Shown: positions 22,401 to 34,494, counted from the stretch's first letter. The stretch is 64,000 bases of DNA from Pieris napi (GCF_905475465.1 NC_062249.1:508501-572500), one strand, 5' to 3'. Made by a program: numbers and translations. The notes: generated from the letters alone by a model not told the origin.

Positions 22401-22835
22401 ATCCCTCTTCGAGCGGCTTGATCCTTTGGCGTTGCGTAGAGATGTGGGGTCACTCTGCATCTTCTACCGCATTTACCATGGAGTGTTCAGAGGAGTTGTT
22501 CGGATTAATACCTGCAGCTGAATTTCATCATCGGACGTCGAGACAGAATACGAAATTCCACCCGTATCACCTCGACGTCCGCCGTTCCACAACTGAGCGT
22601 TTTTCAAGGCAGTTTTTGCCGCGCACCACCACTATGTGGAACCAGCTGCCCACTGAGGTTTTTCCGAACCAATTCGACTTAGGGTCCTTCAAGGAAAGAG
22701 CGTACCGATTCCTGAAAGGCCGGCAACGCACTCGCGAGCCCTCTGGCATTGAGAGTGTCCATGGGCGGCGGTATCACTTAACATCAGGTGAGCCTCCTGC
22801 CCGTTTGCCCCCTGTTTTATAAAAAAAAAAAAAAA
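19490..22835 (+). mobile_element. Jockey/CR1-group LINE, copy A (near full length, inactivated)
   Basis: A non-LTR retrotransposon of about 3.35 kb. Its 5' end is shared with copy B (35058), both starting TTCYTAGTGGGAGTGCCATG after unrelated flanks, so this is probably the natural 5' end or a fixed truncation of the subfamily. A GC-rich leader precedes one long frame coding for an endonuclease and a reverse transcriptase. The element ends in 15 A residues (22821-22835). No separate gag-like ORF1 with zinc knuckles was seen. Base composition (GC-rich) contrasts with the AT-rich flanks. No clear target duplication was found. The clade within the Jockey/CR1 group is not resolved. Confidence 0.95.
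19675..22822 (+). pseudogene. LINE copy A endonuclease-reverse transcriptase, frame-broken
   Basis: Starts at an ATG (MKVQKKENLPQGG) in frame with the endonuclease domain, which carries TETQ, LGDFNAHHADW and SSDHCVV as in APE-type endonucleases of LINEs. Compared with copy B it has at least four lesions. One base is lost after 20957, 13 bases are lost between 21290 and 21291 (a deletion at a GTGCT repeat), one base is lost near 21388, and two bases are lost near 22482. The reverse transcriptase core is still readable in the third segment (from about 21358), with SLDIAKAFDRVWH, GVPQGCVLSP and CYADD. The original stop at 22820-22822 overlaps the poly(A) tail. The lesions make the copy unable to produce a full protein. 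Confidence 0.9.
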
Positions 22836-22923
22836 TTCTCAGTTTAAAAATCTGCTAAAATTCATTTGTTTTGCTTCTCTTCCTGGTCTGTTAAATAGTA
22901 GTAGTTTTATCATAAGACTTAAT

Positions 22924-23165
22924 GGCAGAATACTAAATACCATCCGTATCACCTCGACGATTCTTAAGGCAGTACTTGCCGGGCACCACCACTATGTAAA
23001 ACCAGCTGCCCACTGAAGTATTTCCGAATCAAAGGCTTTCGGCATTCACATATCCGGCATTCTTAAAAGGCCGGCAACGCACTTGCGTGCTTTCCGGCAA
23101 TATGAGTGTCCATGGGCGGCGGTATCACTTAACATTAGGTTTATCTCCTGTTACATATAAAAGTG
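22924..23165 (+). mobile_element. LINE 3' fragment directly behind copy A
   Basis: A diverged copy of the last 250 bases of the same family: ATCCGTATCACCTCGACG, GGGCACCACCACTATGT, CCAGCTGCCCACTGAAGTATTTCC, GGCCGGCAACGCACTTGCG and GTGTCCATGGGCGGCGGTATCACTTAACAT. A short internal duplication around the ATTC-GGCATTC sequence is present. It is older than copy A, judging by divergence. Confidence 0.85.
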
Positions 23166-23169
23166 GCAA

Positions 23170-26100
23170 AACGCCGAAACAACATATAACATACACATAT
23201 AATGGTTTTCTTCATCTTCATATGGCTGGGAACCGTGAGATGTGGATTCGCAAATCAAAAACTATTTAAACATAAATATAAACATTAAACATAAACCATT
23301 CAATTAATAATGTAAAGAAGTACGTACCACTGTTTATGAGTGTCTTACTTGCAAGGTATCCAGTGTTTAGCAGTGGTTAGCACTTTTTAAGTGTTTCCTC
23401 GAGCCCAGGAGCAAGAAAAGAAAATAACGTTGGTATATCTAGATTTATAGAGCTTATAGCATCAAAGTATCTTTTTATTTTGAACATCAATCACTCAAAA
23501 GACAATCCCGTCTATTAAAATGAACCGCAACCCGGTTGAATTGAATTTACATCCTTTCAATATGCGACTGTCTGGAGGCAAATATAATCGATTTTTATCG
23601 GAAATTTATTATCATTTTTATGAATATTAAGTTCTACGTCTATGCGCTCTACTTATGTTTCTTAAACAGGCTTTAAGTTTTATCGCCGCCCATGGATATT
23701 CACGATGCCCGAAGGCTCGCGTCCAGTGCCAGTAAAAGTTTGACAAAAAGGATTCTAAATCATGCAACTGCATATAGTGTTGGAACTAGCTATCCGAAAA
23801 ACATAATAAAACGCTTAGCAATGGATCAACAATCGAGGTGACGGATGTAATCGACGAGAACGATATCATATTTTTAAATATTTTACACGAAAAACGAGTA
23901 AATCTTGTTTAAAATTTACATAAAGGATAAACATATCATAGGTTCAAAATTTTTGAGTTGACACGGCATGCAACGTAACGCACGTAATACCTGATCTAAA
24001 TTTTAAGAAAATTATGTATAGAGCTATACATGATTGTCTTGCAATGCACTAATAAGAAGTTAAGCTTAGTGTAAATGCCAGCTGTATAAACTTAGCTGTA
24101 ACCTATTTTTCGTTATCTTTATTGAAGAAGTACGACCATTTTGTGGAACCTGTAGCCAGTGAAACAAGTGCAGAAATGTGTCTGACTCGAGAACAAGGCA
24201 CTTAAACCGTAGCCATAAATTAAATTTTATTCCTAGACACCCATGAACGCCTCCACTTTAAAACAATGCCACGACGGTCAACTAATTGAGCTTACATGTA
24301 GCGATCTACGGAACTGTCAATATTATCCATTTTACGACTTTATAGAGGCTTCAAATCTATGCACACAATTCCAACATTTTGTTAATGAACTTTAAGTTCT
24401 ATTGCGTATGCAATAAAGTATGGATTTGTAATGCATTTATCATTAGCAGGTTTTATTCGTTTTAGTGCTATGCGAATTAAACTCACACTTTATAGTGCCT
24501 GTATCTGTAGACAGTTATTAAAGTAAAAGACTATAATATAAAACGAATTTCACGATTATTCAGAAGTACGTAATTCGTACACAAATTTAAACAACTATTC
24601 CAGACTAACAACAACCAATTAGAATGCATTTTATAAACACCTGTTGTAAACGTTGTCTTTGTTTGTCAAATCACAATACAATATGTTAAAACGCGAGACG
24701 ATTTTACATGACAGATTTCATTTGAATGATTAAGGGGGATATGTCATAAATAAATTCTAGTAATCCATTAAGTATCGAGGAATACGCACCGAGGCGGGAG
24801 GAATACACGGCACTTCGTGACAGAAAAAATAAAAGCAAAGCGAACCTGTCAGAACCATTCCTTAGGCAATGCGCAGTAAATCTAGCATCGAGAAGAACCA
24901 TAAATATCTCAACATTACTTTTTGTTTTAGTATAGCTAGTTACGAATAACGTAATTTCAAGGAAGTTATAAAATACTTCTCATGTCCATAACTTCACTGC
25001 AACATATAAAATATTAATGTGAAATGAATTTAGCTTACGAAGGACAAGGAGTAATTTGAAATATAAGATAGAGAATTGAAATTAAAACTTTACATTTAAC
25101 TACGTCTCACTGTACGCGATAATATAGATAATTTAACATAAAACAACTTGAAGTTTTGAAGTGTTAACATGAAACCAAGTTATAATGTTCCATATAATTT
25201 ATGCGAATAAAATTTCAAAGTGTACCCCAAGGCGCTACTCTATGCCCGCTACTCTACATAGTTTACATTTATGGCGATGCATTTCTCGGTCGGCTGTAAC
25301 TCATGCAATCATATCATCTTTGCCAGCAATCACTAGGTTATTTTGTTTGCTGTGTATTTTCGCCAGAGGGCCCTGAAGCCAATGAAATTATCAGTCTAGA
25401 TAGCTCACAATGTGCGGCCATGCTTTATTACTTATTAAATTACAATTTGTGATAGAAATAGCGGTTGTTACAGTAAATTATCAGTATTGCCCTGAGTTGC
25501 AATCTGCAGGTACACGGAAATATATTCTGTAGTTTATTTTAAGTAAGAAATAAGCTCAAGATAGAGAAGTAGATTGAGCTTATTAAGTTTCACAATACAA
25601 TAATAGGCTCGTTATAATTTTATTTATTTATAAAAGCTTGCCAACGCTTGCCACATCAGACATTGGTACAAGAACAATAAAATACAATATTTACAATAAT
25701 TTTTTACAATGTGCCAAGCACTTATAGGCAAACATAACAAACACGAAGACATAATACAAAAAATAAAAACAATTAAATTATAAAAACTAAACGAAAATTG
25801 ATTTTGAAGTGTGAGGGGAACAACTATGAATATCTGTATATTATTTGATGTACTTCCTCTACTACTGTTTGGGCAGTTATTTACGATAGTCAGATTTACC
25901 GTATTTGAATTTTATTCATAAGGTTTTTTACGGCGTTTAAATAAGATTATAACTAGATTCGTCGTCACTAGAGAACCATGACCTATATTGACGAATCTCT
26001 ACAAAAACTACATTAATGTTGAAGATATCATTAAAATTAGCAAACGAGGAGCTCTCCTTGACTCGCGACATACTACATAATAAAAGCATGGTTAAAAACT

Positions 26101-26500
26101 CAAAGTTGGAATTATAATAAAATAATCTTCACAAACAGTACCTCTACAATTCAGTTGTCTTTGTTTTGTTTCGCACGAATAATTTCAACGCAAATCTTTT
26201 TCCTCGGAATAAAAATGAAATAAATTTCTCGGAAACTAGCTTCAACTCAAACAAGTACAAATTGCTTTAAAAAAAAGTGATTACGTAAAGCACTTTGTTC
26301 CGCAAATTTATTCGCAATTCTATTTACTTTGAGACTCGTCGCTTTGCTTTGTGAAAAATAATTAGCCGTTTGGGTTGAGCATTTTATCCAGGTTTTTTTC
26401 TGTATAACTCGGTACATATCGAATAAAGGGAAAAATCTATTCTTGTGCTGATAGTTCCAACGTACGGCCTCTAAATAGCAGTTCTACTAAGGTAACTTTT
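23170..26500. other. Long AT-rich stretch, two small repeat fragments only
   Basis: No gene was recognised. Bases 23682-23725 (CGCCGCCCATGGATATTCAC and on) are a reverse-strand scrap of the big LINE's 3' end. Bases 25625-25800, read on the reverse strand, end in GCTTTTATAAATAAATAAAA and may be the 3' end of an unclassified retroelement. Everything else is unassigned. Confidence 0.45.
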
Positions 26501-26504
26501 CTCC

Positions 26505-26645
26505 TTGAGTAAAGAACGTACCAAGTCTTTAAAGGCTGGCAACGCACTTGCAAGCCGTACTCGCAATGTGAGTGTCCATGGGCGGCGGTATCATTTAGCA
26601 TCAGGTGAGCCTCCTGTCCGTTTGCCTCCTATTACATAAAACAAA
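26505..26645 (+). mobile_element. LINE 3' fragment
   Basis: The last 140 bases of the Jockey/CR1-group family: AAAGGCTGGCAACGCACTTG, GTGAGTGTCCATGGGCGGCGGTATCA and CATCAGGTGAGCCTCCTGTCCGTTTGCC, then ATTACATAAAA in place of a clean poly(A). Confidence 0.9.
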
Positions 26646-27008
26646 ATATTTTCACCATAATTACCAATTAATTTTAGGCAGCCTAATATTATTTATAAAC
26701 CTTACACTTTGCTTGATGTCAAACATGACAAAAAAATAGATTACTTTCATAAAAACTAATGAAATGTTATTTTTTTCAGGTAAGCAGCGAATTTATAATT
26801 GAAACCACAAAGGTCTTCCCAAAAGGTAAGAAAAGGTTTTAAATACAAACGTATGAAGTCGTCTAAACAGATGTTCCTATGATATTCAATAATTCATAGT
26901 GACCACGTAGACATAACAAAATTACGATTTTATTATTCCAAAAAAAAAAATTAACCGTTTTAACAAATTACTCAAAATATGCTCGATTTTATACACACAA
27001 TTTCAGCC
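26646..27008. other. No recognised feature
   Basis: AT-rich. Nothing is supported. Confidence 0.4.
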
Positions 27009-27009
27009 A

Positions 27010-27140
27010 AATTAAACGTTTTATTTATTAGGAATATTACAGCTAACTCATATCCATATTATAAAAGAAAACACGTAGATAAACAAAGCCAAAACAGATT
27101 ACATTGATAAAGAAAACTAAAACTTTAAGCCTTAAACAAA
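27010..27140 (-). repeat. Family F retroelement 3' end
   Basis: Reverse-strand copy of family F: AATCTGTTTTGGCTTTGTTT, then CTACGTGTTTTCTTTTATAA, then TAGCTGTAATATTCCTAATA and a short AATAAAA end. It closely resembles the copy at 5205. Confidence 0.65.
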
Positions 27141-27744
27141 CGACAATTAATAGATACTTAATATTTTAAAGAAAAAACGAAATAGTTCCTGCTAAATAAA
27201 GTCTTCTCGCTTCTTCAAAAGTTATTCAAATTTCGTCGAAAGTCACTTTAATTGGACGTGCAAACATTTCCCGTGACGTGCAAACACAAAGATTTCTGAG
27301 CATATTTGTCTAGAAACATTACAAATGCTGGTTCTAAAATCAAAAATAAATTGCATATTTAATCCATCATTCATACATTTTGCTTATGTCAATAAACAAG
27401 TAGTTGGTGAGTTTGCATTCCAGCTTAATTACATCGCTCGCGGACATCATCCCTAAAGCATACATTTATATTTATTTGTTTTTGACTGCCAACTGATTGT
27501 AGTTTCGTTAATATCGTAGGGCTGACTTGATAGAGCAGAATTTCTTGGGAAATTAATAAATATTATTATGTATTATATCTATCCGTTTCTCCCGACTAGT
27601 TTAAACTGTCTAAGCGACTGGGGCAACTACTGGCTATATAATTCAGTTATCACGATCAAAATTACCTCAAAATAAATGCCTTAGATATCATGGACAAAAT
27701 TAGTAGGTTGTACATTTCTCAATAAAAAATATTATTATTATATC

Positions 27745-27935
27745 AAACTCAAAATAACTTTATTCATAGGTAAACTAGTACACTTATGAACGTCAGAAAA
27801 AAGTTAAATTAATTGTAAATTTACATTTACTACCAGTTCGAAAGTCAAGGGCGTAGAGCGGGCAAGAAGAACTAGCAAGAATCTTTCCGCCACTCATTTT
27901 AATTGCTAAGTTTTGAGTCATACAAATTGTTTGAA
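27745..27935 (-). mobile_element. LINE family C 3' end, possibly extending to about 28740
   Basis: The forward strand begins CAAACTCAAAATAACTTTATTCAT, the reverse of an AATAAAG-TTTTGAGTTTG tail. It then shows TACACTTATGAACGTCAG, TTTACATTTACTACCAGTTC, AAGGGCGTAGAGCGGG and AAGAAGAACTAGCAAGAA. Farther in, the reverse strand at 28501-28731 reads KTLKLRAKCVLFYDKYLKNP, similar in style to the region before the RT domain in LINEs, so the body of a decayed element may continue to about 28740. The extension is tentative. Confidence 0.6.
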
Positions 27936-28767
27936 CTGGAGCAATTCAATCCCAAGGATTATTATCATTTAAATATTTGTCAAATTTATAAAAAGCTTTA
28001 TTGATTAATTAACGTCTGTGAATGTATTTAGTGATAATTCTCTAATTTCGCTCGGGAGTTTGTTGTAAAAGGAATACAATTTACATTGAATCTGCAGCAG
28101 TAATGTGGAGCATGTTCCAAAAATCATGATTTCAATGCTTCGATTTTCTCATTTTTTGCGGCATTCTTTACAGTTTGAATCAAAAGTTGAATCTTAAAAC
28201 TTTATATGAGATTTGGACCTCGTAATAATAAATAATCATTTTAGTACATTTTACTGCCCATAAAATTATAGCAGGCACTTTTTGTAATTTTTACTCCAAA
28301 TTTAATGTATTTTCGGTATCTTTCGCCTTTAGCAGACTGCAGTATTAAATATAACACATGAGGTATGTACTTAAAGTATAATAATGGGTTACACAATTTT
28401 ATATTTAAAGATTTTTCAGCTGACAACCCTAACCTCTGTTTTATTTAAAGTGAGGGCTGGTCCCTTCAACTATTATTAGTGAGACTTCTTTTTTGAACCA
28501 TTATGTGCAAATTCGGAGTCCGAATCTTGTATTATTCCCTATGTTTATGGAAAATGGAAATAGAGGTTGCAAATCACCTTGAGCTTTTGTCCACAAAGAC
28601 TTAGTTTTTGATGTCCAGAATCGTTTAGGGTTTTTTAAATACTTGTCATAAAATAAAACGCATTTAGCTCGAAGTTTCAAGGTTTTAACAGCATCATATA
28701 TTTTAGATTCTTGCCCATTATGCAGACACATAACTGCCCAACTTCTTCGGATAGTCGTGTTTGTTTA

Positions 28768-29034
28768 TAGCGCCAACATTTCTCCTCCAATCAGATTTCT
28801 GTATCTGCTTCATGATCATTTGTCAATTAAATAGGCAAGTAGGTGATCAGCCTGTGCCTGACACACGCTATCGACTTTTTGGGTCTAAGGCAAGCCGGTT
28901 TTCTCACAATGTTTTCTTAACAGTTCGAGCGAATGTTAAATGCGTACAAAGAAAATCCATTGTGCACAGCCGGGAATTGAACCTACAACCTCAGGGATGA
29001 GAGTCGAACGCTGAAGCCACTAGGCCAACACTGC
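28768..29034 (-). mobile_element. tRNA-derived SINE, near full length
   Basis: On the reverse strand the order is: head GTGTTGGCCTAGTGGCTTCA with box A, GAGGTTGTAGGTTCAATTCC as a weakened box B, CACAATGGATTTTC, then GAAAACATTGTGAGAAAACC, CTTAGACCCAAAAAGTCGA, GTGTGTCAGGCACAGG, CTACTTGCCTATTTAATTGA, and an end near GGCGCTA. This is the most complete reverse-strand copy. Confidence 0.85.
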
Positions 29035-29039
29035 ACTTA

Positions 29040-29735
29040 AAAGATTAATTTAAATACTTATGATAGCTTTGATTTTTGTATGTACCTACTAAAGCTTCGA
29101 AGCTTTGTATTCTTAAAGCAAATTATCGCTATTATCGAGACTCGGCAAGTGCAATAATATACAATTGTTATTTGGATTATTTCTTAAATTTTCTTCCCAA
29201 ATTTTCGACAAGCCTAGAGATTTTTGACAAATGGAATTGTTTAACCGTATGACTAAACAAAATGACTAGCAATTCTTCATTACAATATTTTCCCTAGAAG
29301 TAACTTATGGCATCGTAAAGCAATGGGCTTATATCCTGTCTAACTTAATGCCTCTGAGATATTATTCAACGCAAGTATCCTCATTTTCATCCATCATGGC
29401 AATCTTTAATCAGCAGCCTCCTCTGCTCGCGAGCTTAATATATCATAGGACACCCACACGTAGCTTTTTTAAGCTTAGAAAGATATGAAAGATATTGTGT
29501 GTTCGTGTGAATTAATCTATTGTTTTATTTCTACAAAATTCAGTATTTGAATGCAATAATGTAGTTGACGTATCACGATTTCTATTATAATCCATGATTT
29601 TATAAGTCATAATGCGCCATGGCACCGCTTTACTAGACACGATAAGTGTATTTTTTTAGAACAGTATTGCCCTGGTGGTAAAGCGTCATTCTAAACCCTG
29701 AGGTCAATTTGTGTTCATGAATCAAGGCTGTATAA
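29040..29735. other. No recognised feature
   Basis: AT-rich. No gene or repeat is supported. Confidence 0.4.
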
Positions 29736-29749
29736 AAAAAAATATGAAT

Positions 29750-29976
29750 GTAACTGTATGCGCCAAGGCTGTACATTTTGCACACAGGCTTTCTTAGTTT
29801 TATATGCGTGGCGTTTTCCGAAATAGTCTGAGTTGCGCCCCGAGAGTATAGCCAGACGCAGGCACTCTCTTCAACTGTTACTTTGCATTCATAGAAAATC
29901 CTTTGGTGCACAGGGGATCGTAACTACTACCCGAGGGATGAGAGTCGCACGTTGAAACCACTAGGCCAACACTCCA
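29750..29976 (-). mobile_element. SINE with the same head but a different body
   Basis: The reverse strand starts with the common head (GTGTTGGCCTAGTGGTTTCA, CGTGCGACTCTCATCCCTCG) and CTGTGCACC-like sequence. It then departs: a body with GAAGAGAGTGCCTGCGTCTG, GGGCGCAACTCAGACTAT and GTGTGCAAAATGTACAGCCT replaces the usual one. It is either a second SINE subfamily or a chimera. Confidence 0.6.
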
Positions 29977-29979
29977 TTA

Positions 29980-31130
29980 AAGTGTATAAATATCCAAAGG
30001 TATTACGCACATGTATTACAACTTTTACTTATGTAAAAACCTTTTCTAGATGTTCATGATTAACCGTTTTGAGTGTCGTGCCATCAAATCGCTAAGCACC
30101 GTCATTGAGCAATAAAACTTCATGACAGCGGCAGAGATCAATCTACAAAAGCAACATGCCATTATATCCCTTATCTAAATAGCAATAAGAACGTTGTTGT
30201 TGCAAAAAAATAAGTTCATCACCTGCAATCAGTTTCGGTTGCACAATAAGAAAACCTCATTCACGTTTGAGCTAAATACGAAAGTAATAAAAAAATCATT
30301 CATGGAGGTTTAAAAGAACTGACTTTTGACCTCCCTTTAGTGAGGAAACTGCTAACGATCTACATTCATGATATATTTTTATATATTGGGGAAGGTTCTT
30401 TAAGTAGTAAAAAAACCTGAGATAACGTCTCTCGCACATGTAACGACTCTTGCTTACTTTTGTGGACACTATATTTATTTACCTCTTTATTGAATTACAA
30501 AACAATAGAAGAGAAGAGAAGGCATATGGAGCATAATTCCGCGATATGGGCTCCCTGTGTTTGCGGGTACAAAACATATTATTGAGGCACAAGATGTGTC
30601 TTAAGATGTGTGGGTACACATCTAGGTTTTTTATCACCTCATGTATCCAACCTTCTTTATTTTTGGTTCAGTGGGCTACATCGAGCAGAGTACACTGAGA
30701 ATTCGCGCCTGTGATATACTTAATAAAATTGTTATATGGCAAGGACAGATTTCTCCGAAATCGAACACAACTGTACAGTATTACAGCGTGAACTAATTAC
30801 TGGACGCTTTACATATAACAATGTAAAACTCAACTAAAGTTTTACAAATTTATACACTGCGACGAGCGATGATATGAGCCAGCACCGGAGTCATTTAATG
30901 AGTGTATTTCGCGTGTATTTATCACATCATATTAGCAGTAAAAACGGTAATCACGAAGGAATTATTGAGTTTATTTATATACTTTGTGGAAATTATAATT
31001 TGAAAATCGTTGTTTTTCCGCACAGGGTCAAACATCGCAATACAGCAAGAAAATGCCAGCATGATATTACACTGGCCTTTTTTTAATTTCTTCTAGTGTT
31101 ACTATATTAATTTAGCTTGGGTTTAGATTT
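29980..31130. other. No recognised feature
   Basis: AT-rich. A short open frame at 30874-31086 has no recognisable motif. Nothing else was seen. Confidence 0.4.
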
Positions 31131-31134
31131 TCTA

Positions 31135-31398
31135 GAGCAGTGTTAGCCTAGTGGCTTCAGCGTGCGACTCTCATCCTTGAGGTCGTAGTTTCGATCCCCG
31201 GCGGTACACTAATGGACTTTCTGTCTACGTGCGCATTGTAAAGGAAAACAACGTGCTTGCCTTAGGCCCAAAAAGTCGACGGTGTGTGTCAGGCACAGCA
31301 GTCTGATCATCTACTTGCCTATTAGATTGACTAATGATCATGAAACAGATACAGAAATCTGAGACCCAGACCTAAAAATGTTGTAGCGACACTGGTTT
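31135..31398 (+). mobile_element. tRNA-derived SINE, near full length
   Basis: Head GAGCAGTGTTAGCCTAGTGG contains box A (TAGCCTAGTGG). Box B is the variant AGTTTCGATCC. The body follows the family order through TTAGGCCCAAAAAGTCGACG, GTGTGTCAGGCACAG, TACTTGCCTATTAGATTGAC, CATGAAACAGATACAGAAAT and GAGACCCAGACC to TGTAGCGACACTGG. Internal sequence between GCGCATT and AAGGAAAAC is shortened relative to the 58145 copy. Confidence 0.9.
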
Positions 31399-31399
31399 G

Positions 31400-33095
31400 T
31401 TTTTTATTTTAGATTTTCTTATCTCCGTATTCATTTTAATAATGCTTTTTAGATAGTTCGTATAATATATCAAGAATTTTATACAAAGGTACTTAAAATG
31501 TATGTAATTCAAAAAGATTGGAAAAACGTTTTACATATGAGTACAAAAATTAAAAGGCTTACCCTTCCTTATTATAAAAGACGCTTTTTATAAACCTATT
31601 TATTTAGTTATATTGTTAAATGATTTATGAGAAATTTCCTCAAGATTAATTCTCTCCTTCTCTTTTTTCGATTTCATAGTCATAGACATAACATTTATTA
31701 CATACGAAAACACACACACATAAACACACATAATAACAATACTCAAAGAAAAAATAAAATAAGGCATATCAAAAACAATAAAATTAAAAATTCCCTTTTG
31801 CCATACAGTTCGCTTCAAGTGTGCAATGTGTGTGTACTGTGGTTGTTATTGGCCCTGGCAGCATTATGCTGAGGAGCAGAAAGTTCCACAGCGCTGGTCA
31901 TTCTGCCAGAGACCACAGCAGCTAGTTTGCGTCTCAGTAGCAAAGAAAAAAAATAAAAAATAATACTAAGTAGAAAATAATAATAATAATATTAAAGTTA
32001 ACAGTGTGAGCAATGAAAATCGTGTGTAAGAGTGTATAGTAAATAAAATCTGACTCATTCGATGAGTTCTGCATTCAGTCGGTTCCGTTCAAGCGAATCG
32101 TTTCTGTAATCCGTTTGACATCTACTTAAATACAAATGTATTCAAATACAAGCTCTAAGTATTAAATAATAAGACTCATTTTATTGTATTGCGTGTGATG
32201 AAAATACTTTGGCGTGGCTAATCATGCCGAGCCCGCAACTGTACGAAACAATGACCCGGGCCTTGCAGCAAGAATTTTTTTATAATACATATATAAGTGC
32301 CTTAAGATTAAAAATGTGCGGAAGACTTTTTGATTAAATATGGCAATCCGCTGGATTTTTTTTAAACAAGCCTTAACCTACTTTGCGTTAGACAGGACTT
32401 AAACATATACCTAACATTTCAAAATCGTATTGAGAATTTCTCACATTTAAGATTTGTCTTTAAGCAATTACAATAAAAATTATTACTCTGGTCCTTAAAT
32501 ATAGAGCTAGATAACTGAAGCTTTTTACTGACAGTTCAGTCAAATCAATCATTTTTTTTATGGTACAACATCATCACGAGTGAACTGCTATATTACTTCT
32601 AAGTCTTCTGGTCCTAGAGAAGTACAATGGTCAATAAAAAACTTAGGCCGAACTTAATGGCGGTAGTTCTCACTTAAAATACTATTTTGTGGAAATATTT
32701 CTTAACATGGTTCTTCAATAATAACTTTTAACAAAAAAATACGGACATTCGAAGGAATATTTTTTTCTTAGGATCCCCTCGATATCTCTTGGATGCCACC
32801 ATCAGATACTGAGTTCATTACCACCCTTGGGATATCACTTTTCATAAATGATATTATCATTAGAATCGGATCATAAACGACGAAATTATTCGCGAACATA
32901 TAAAAAAACATATTATACAGTCGAATTGAGAAATCTCCTCCTTTTTGAAGTAGGTTAAAAGATACACATTTAAATGAAAATAAAATGTAGTTACATTTCA
33001 ATGAATGACTTAGGTGATATAGTTTTATAATAATTTCGCAATAAAATAATTATCATTTATTATGTGAAGTGTGTGGTATCGTAAGTGGAAAAATA
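31400..33095. other. Mostly unassigned, AC-rich microsatellite
   Basis: Bases 31705-31735 hold a loose (CA)n tract. Bases 31800-31925 (GCGCTGGTCATTCTGCCAGA and similar) look unlike the AT-rich background and may be an old repeat, but no match was found inside the window. No gene is supported. Confidence 0.4.
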
Positions 33096-33099
33096 GAAT

Positions 33100-33160
33100 A
33101 CATGAACATTAGTCTTAAGTTAGGCTAGATCGTAGTGTTCCATGATGTATCATATGTATT
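33100..33160 (+). repeat. Short dispersed repeat (LINE 3' UTR scrap)
   Basis: TTAGTCTTAAGTTAGGCTAG followed by ATCGTAGTGTT recurs at 57349-57380 (+) and, reversed, at 52921-52962. In the last copy it is followed by ATGTCTTTGTGTAGAG, typical of a transcript 3' end. Confidence 0.5.
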
Positions 33161-33164
33161 TAAA

Positions 33165-33900
33165 AAAATTATGATGTGTAAGTAACTGCGGGTAACGGCT
33201 AATATAAAATTGTCGAAGCGGCAAAAGATTTAAGCTAAATGCTTCCACCAAATATGGATGGAATATAATTTTGACATAATCGAATGACTAAGATAATGCA
33301 TTTCTCGTGTTATCAACTCTTAATTGGTTTTAGAATGAATCATTTCTCAATTATGCTTATTGATAACAAGTTGTTTTTGTGTTGGATATTTTAAGGAACA
33401 TTCGGTTTTGATAATTTAACAGTAGACTTATCTTTCTATTTATGACTTTATAATGATTCTGTCTGATAGTGTTCAAACTTTTTTACGAACATTATCTGGG
33501 GGTACGGTAGTGAGCCCGCCAAGTCAAACAAAAAAGCGACACTTACGTATGATATGCTTTTCTCAAAGCAGTACCATTAAGTTCAGGCCATTTCCGACCC
33601 ACTATATCTTGCCTGAACATTCAGTTACCGAGCAGGGATTGTATAAACACGGTATATTTTAAATTTCATTCAATTTGAAACAGTAGCTTAAGAATTATAA
33701 CTAGTGAAATTTCTTAATTTTCTCACTTACTAAATGACCGATCAACAAAACTCTAAGGCTTTTCTAGCTAGAAGCTTTAAATGTAGAATACAATTAGCGT
33801 TTAGTGTATAAATCAAGGAAAACCTAATATAATCTGAAATAATATATTATTTAATTTCAATTTTGTTTTCTAGATACAATAGCTTGGATTACATGGATCT
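33165..33900. other. No recognised feature
   Basis: AT-rich. A 69-codon open frame at 33453-33662 has no recognisable motif. Confidence 0.4.
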
Positions 33901-33904
33901 CACA

Positions 33905-34170
33905 ACTTTCAACTCAAACTCAAACTCAAAATATCTTTATTCATGTAGGTAAACAAGTACACTTATGAATTGCAAGTTAAATTAATTGTAAATTTATTAC
34001 CAGTTCGCAAGTTAAGGGCATATACAGTCCTGTAGCTAAACTATGTTTTCTTGCCTAAAAAATATTAATAATAATCAGTGGCGCTTCCACCTCTTTAGGG
34101 CGGGTAAGAAGAACTGGCAAGAAACTTTCCGCCACTCTTTTTAATCGCCAAGTATTGTGTACTGCGTTGC
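33905..34170 (-). mobile_element. LINE family C 3' end with (GAGTTT)n tail
   Basis: The forward strand opens with CAACTCAAACTCAAACTCAA, the complement of a GAGTTT-repeat tail, followed by TATCTTTATTCATGTAGGTA and ACAAGTACACTTATGAA. The copy is interrupted by about 80 bases (34022-34100) absent from the copies at 11028 and 27745, after which GGGCGGGTAAGAAGAACTGG and CGCCACTCTTTTTAATCGCC resume. Confidence 0.75.
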
Positions 34171-34277
34171 GAGACTGTTTTTTTTCACAAGTAATGTTTT
34201 TGATGACATTATCATTATTTTTTGCCTCTCTTAAAATCCTCTCCTAAATAAAACTTTTATTCAACGGTTACTTAAGA

Positions 34278-34493
34278 ACAGACTGGCACTTGGAAATGCT
34301 AGAACGATTTTAAAAAAGGTATCGAAAATCACAAGACGAAAGAAAAAGTACAGACTGGCACTTGGAAATGCTAGAACGATTTTAAAAAAGGTATCGAAAA
34401 TCACAAGACGAAAGAAAAAGTACAGACTGGCACTTGGAAATGCTAGAACGATTTTAAAAAAGGTATCGAAAATCACAAGACGAAAGAAAAAGT
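34278..34493. repeat. 72-bp tandem repeat, three units
   Basis: Units start at ACAGACTGGCACTTGG at 34278, 34350 and 34422 and appear identical over 72 bases. Because 72 is a multiple of three, both strands stay open through the array. The + strand reads a basic 24-residue unit (RLALGNARTILKKVSKI and on). The - strand reads a Phe-rich unit. No start codon in good context precedes the + frame. I treat it as a satellite-like duplication rather than a gene. Confidence 0.9.
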
Positions 34494-34494
34494 A

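Noticed and set aside
19490..22850. Target-site duplication TTCTTAG/TTCTCAG around LINE copy A
   Set aside because: Copy B has TTCCTAG at the same place, so the left sequence is more likely part of the element. The right match is imperfect.
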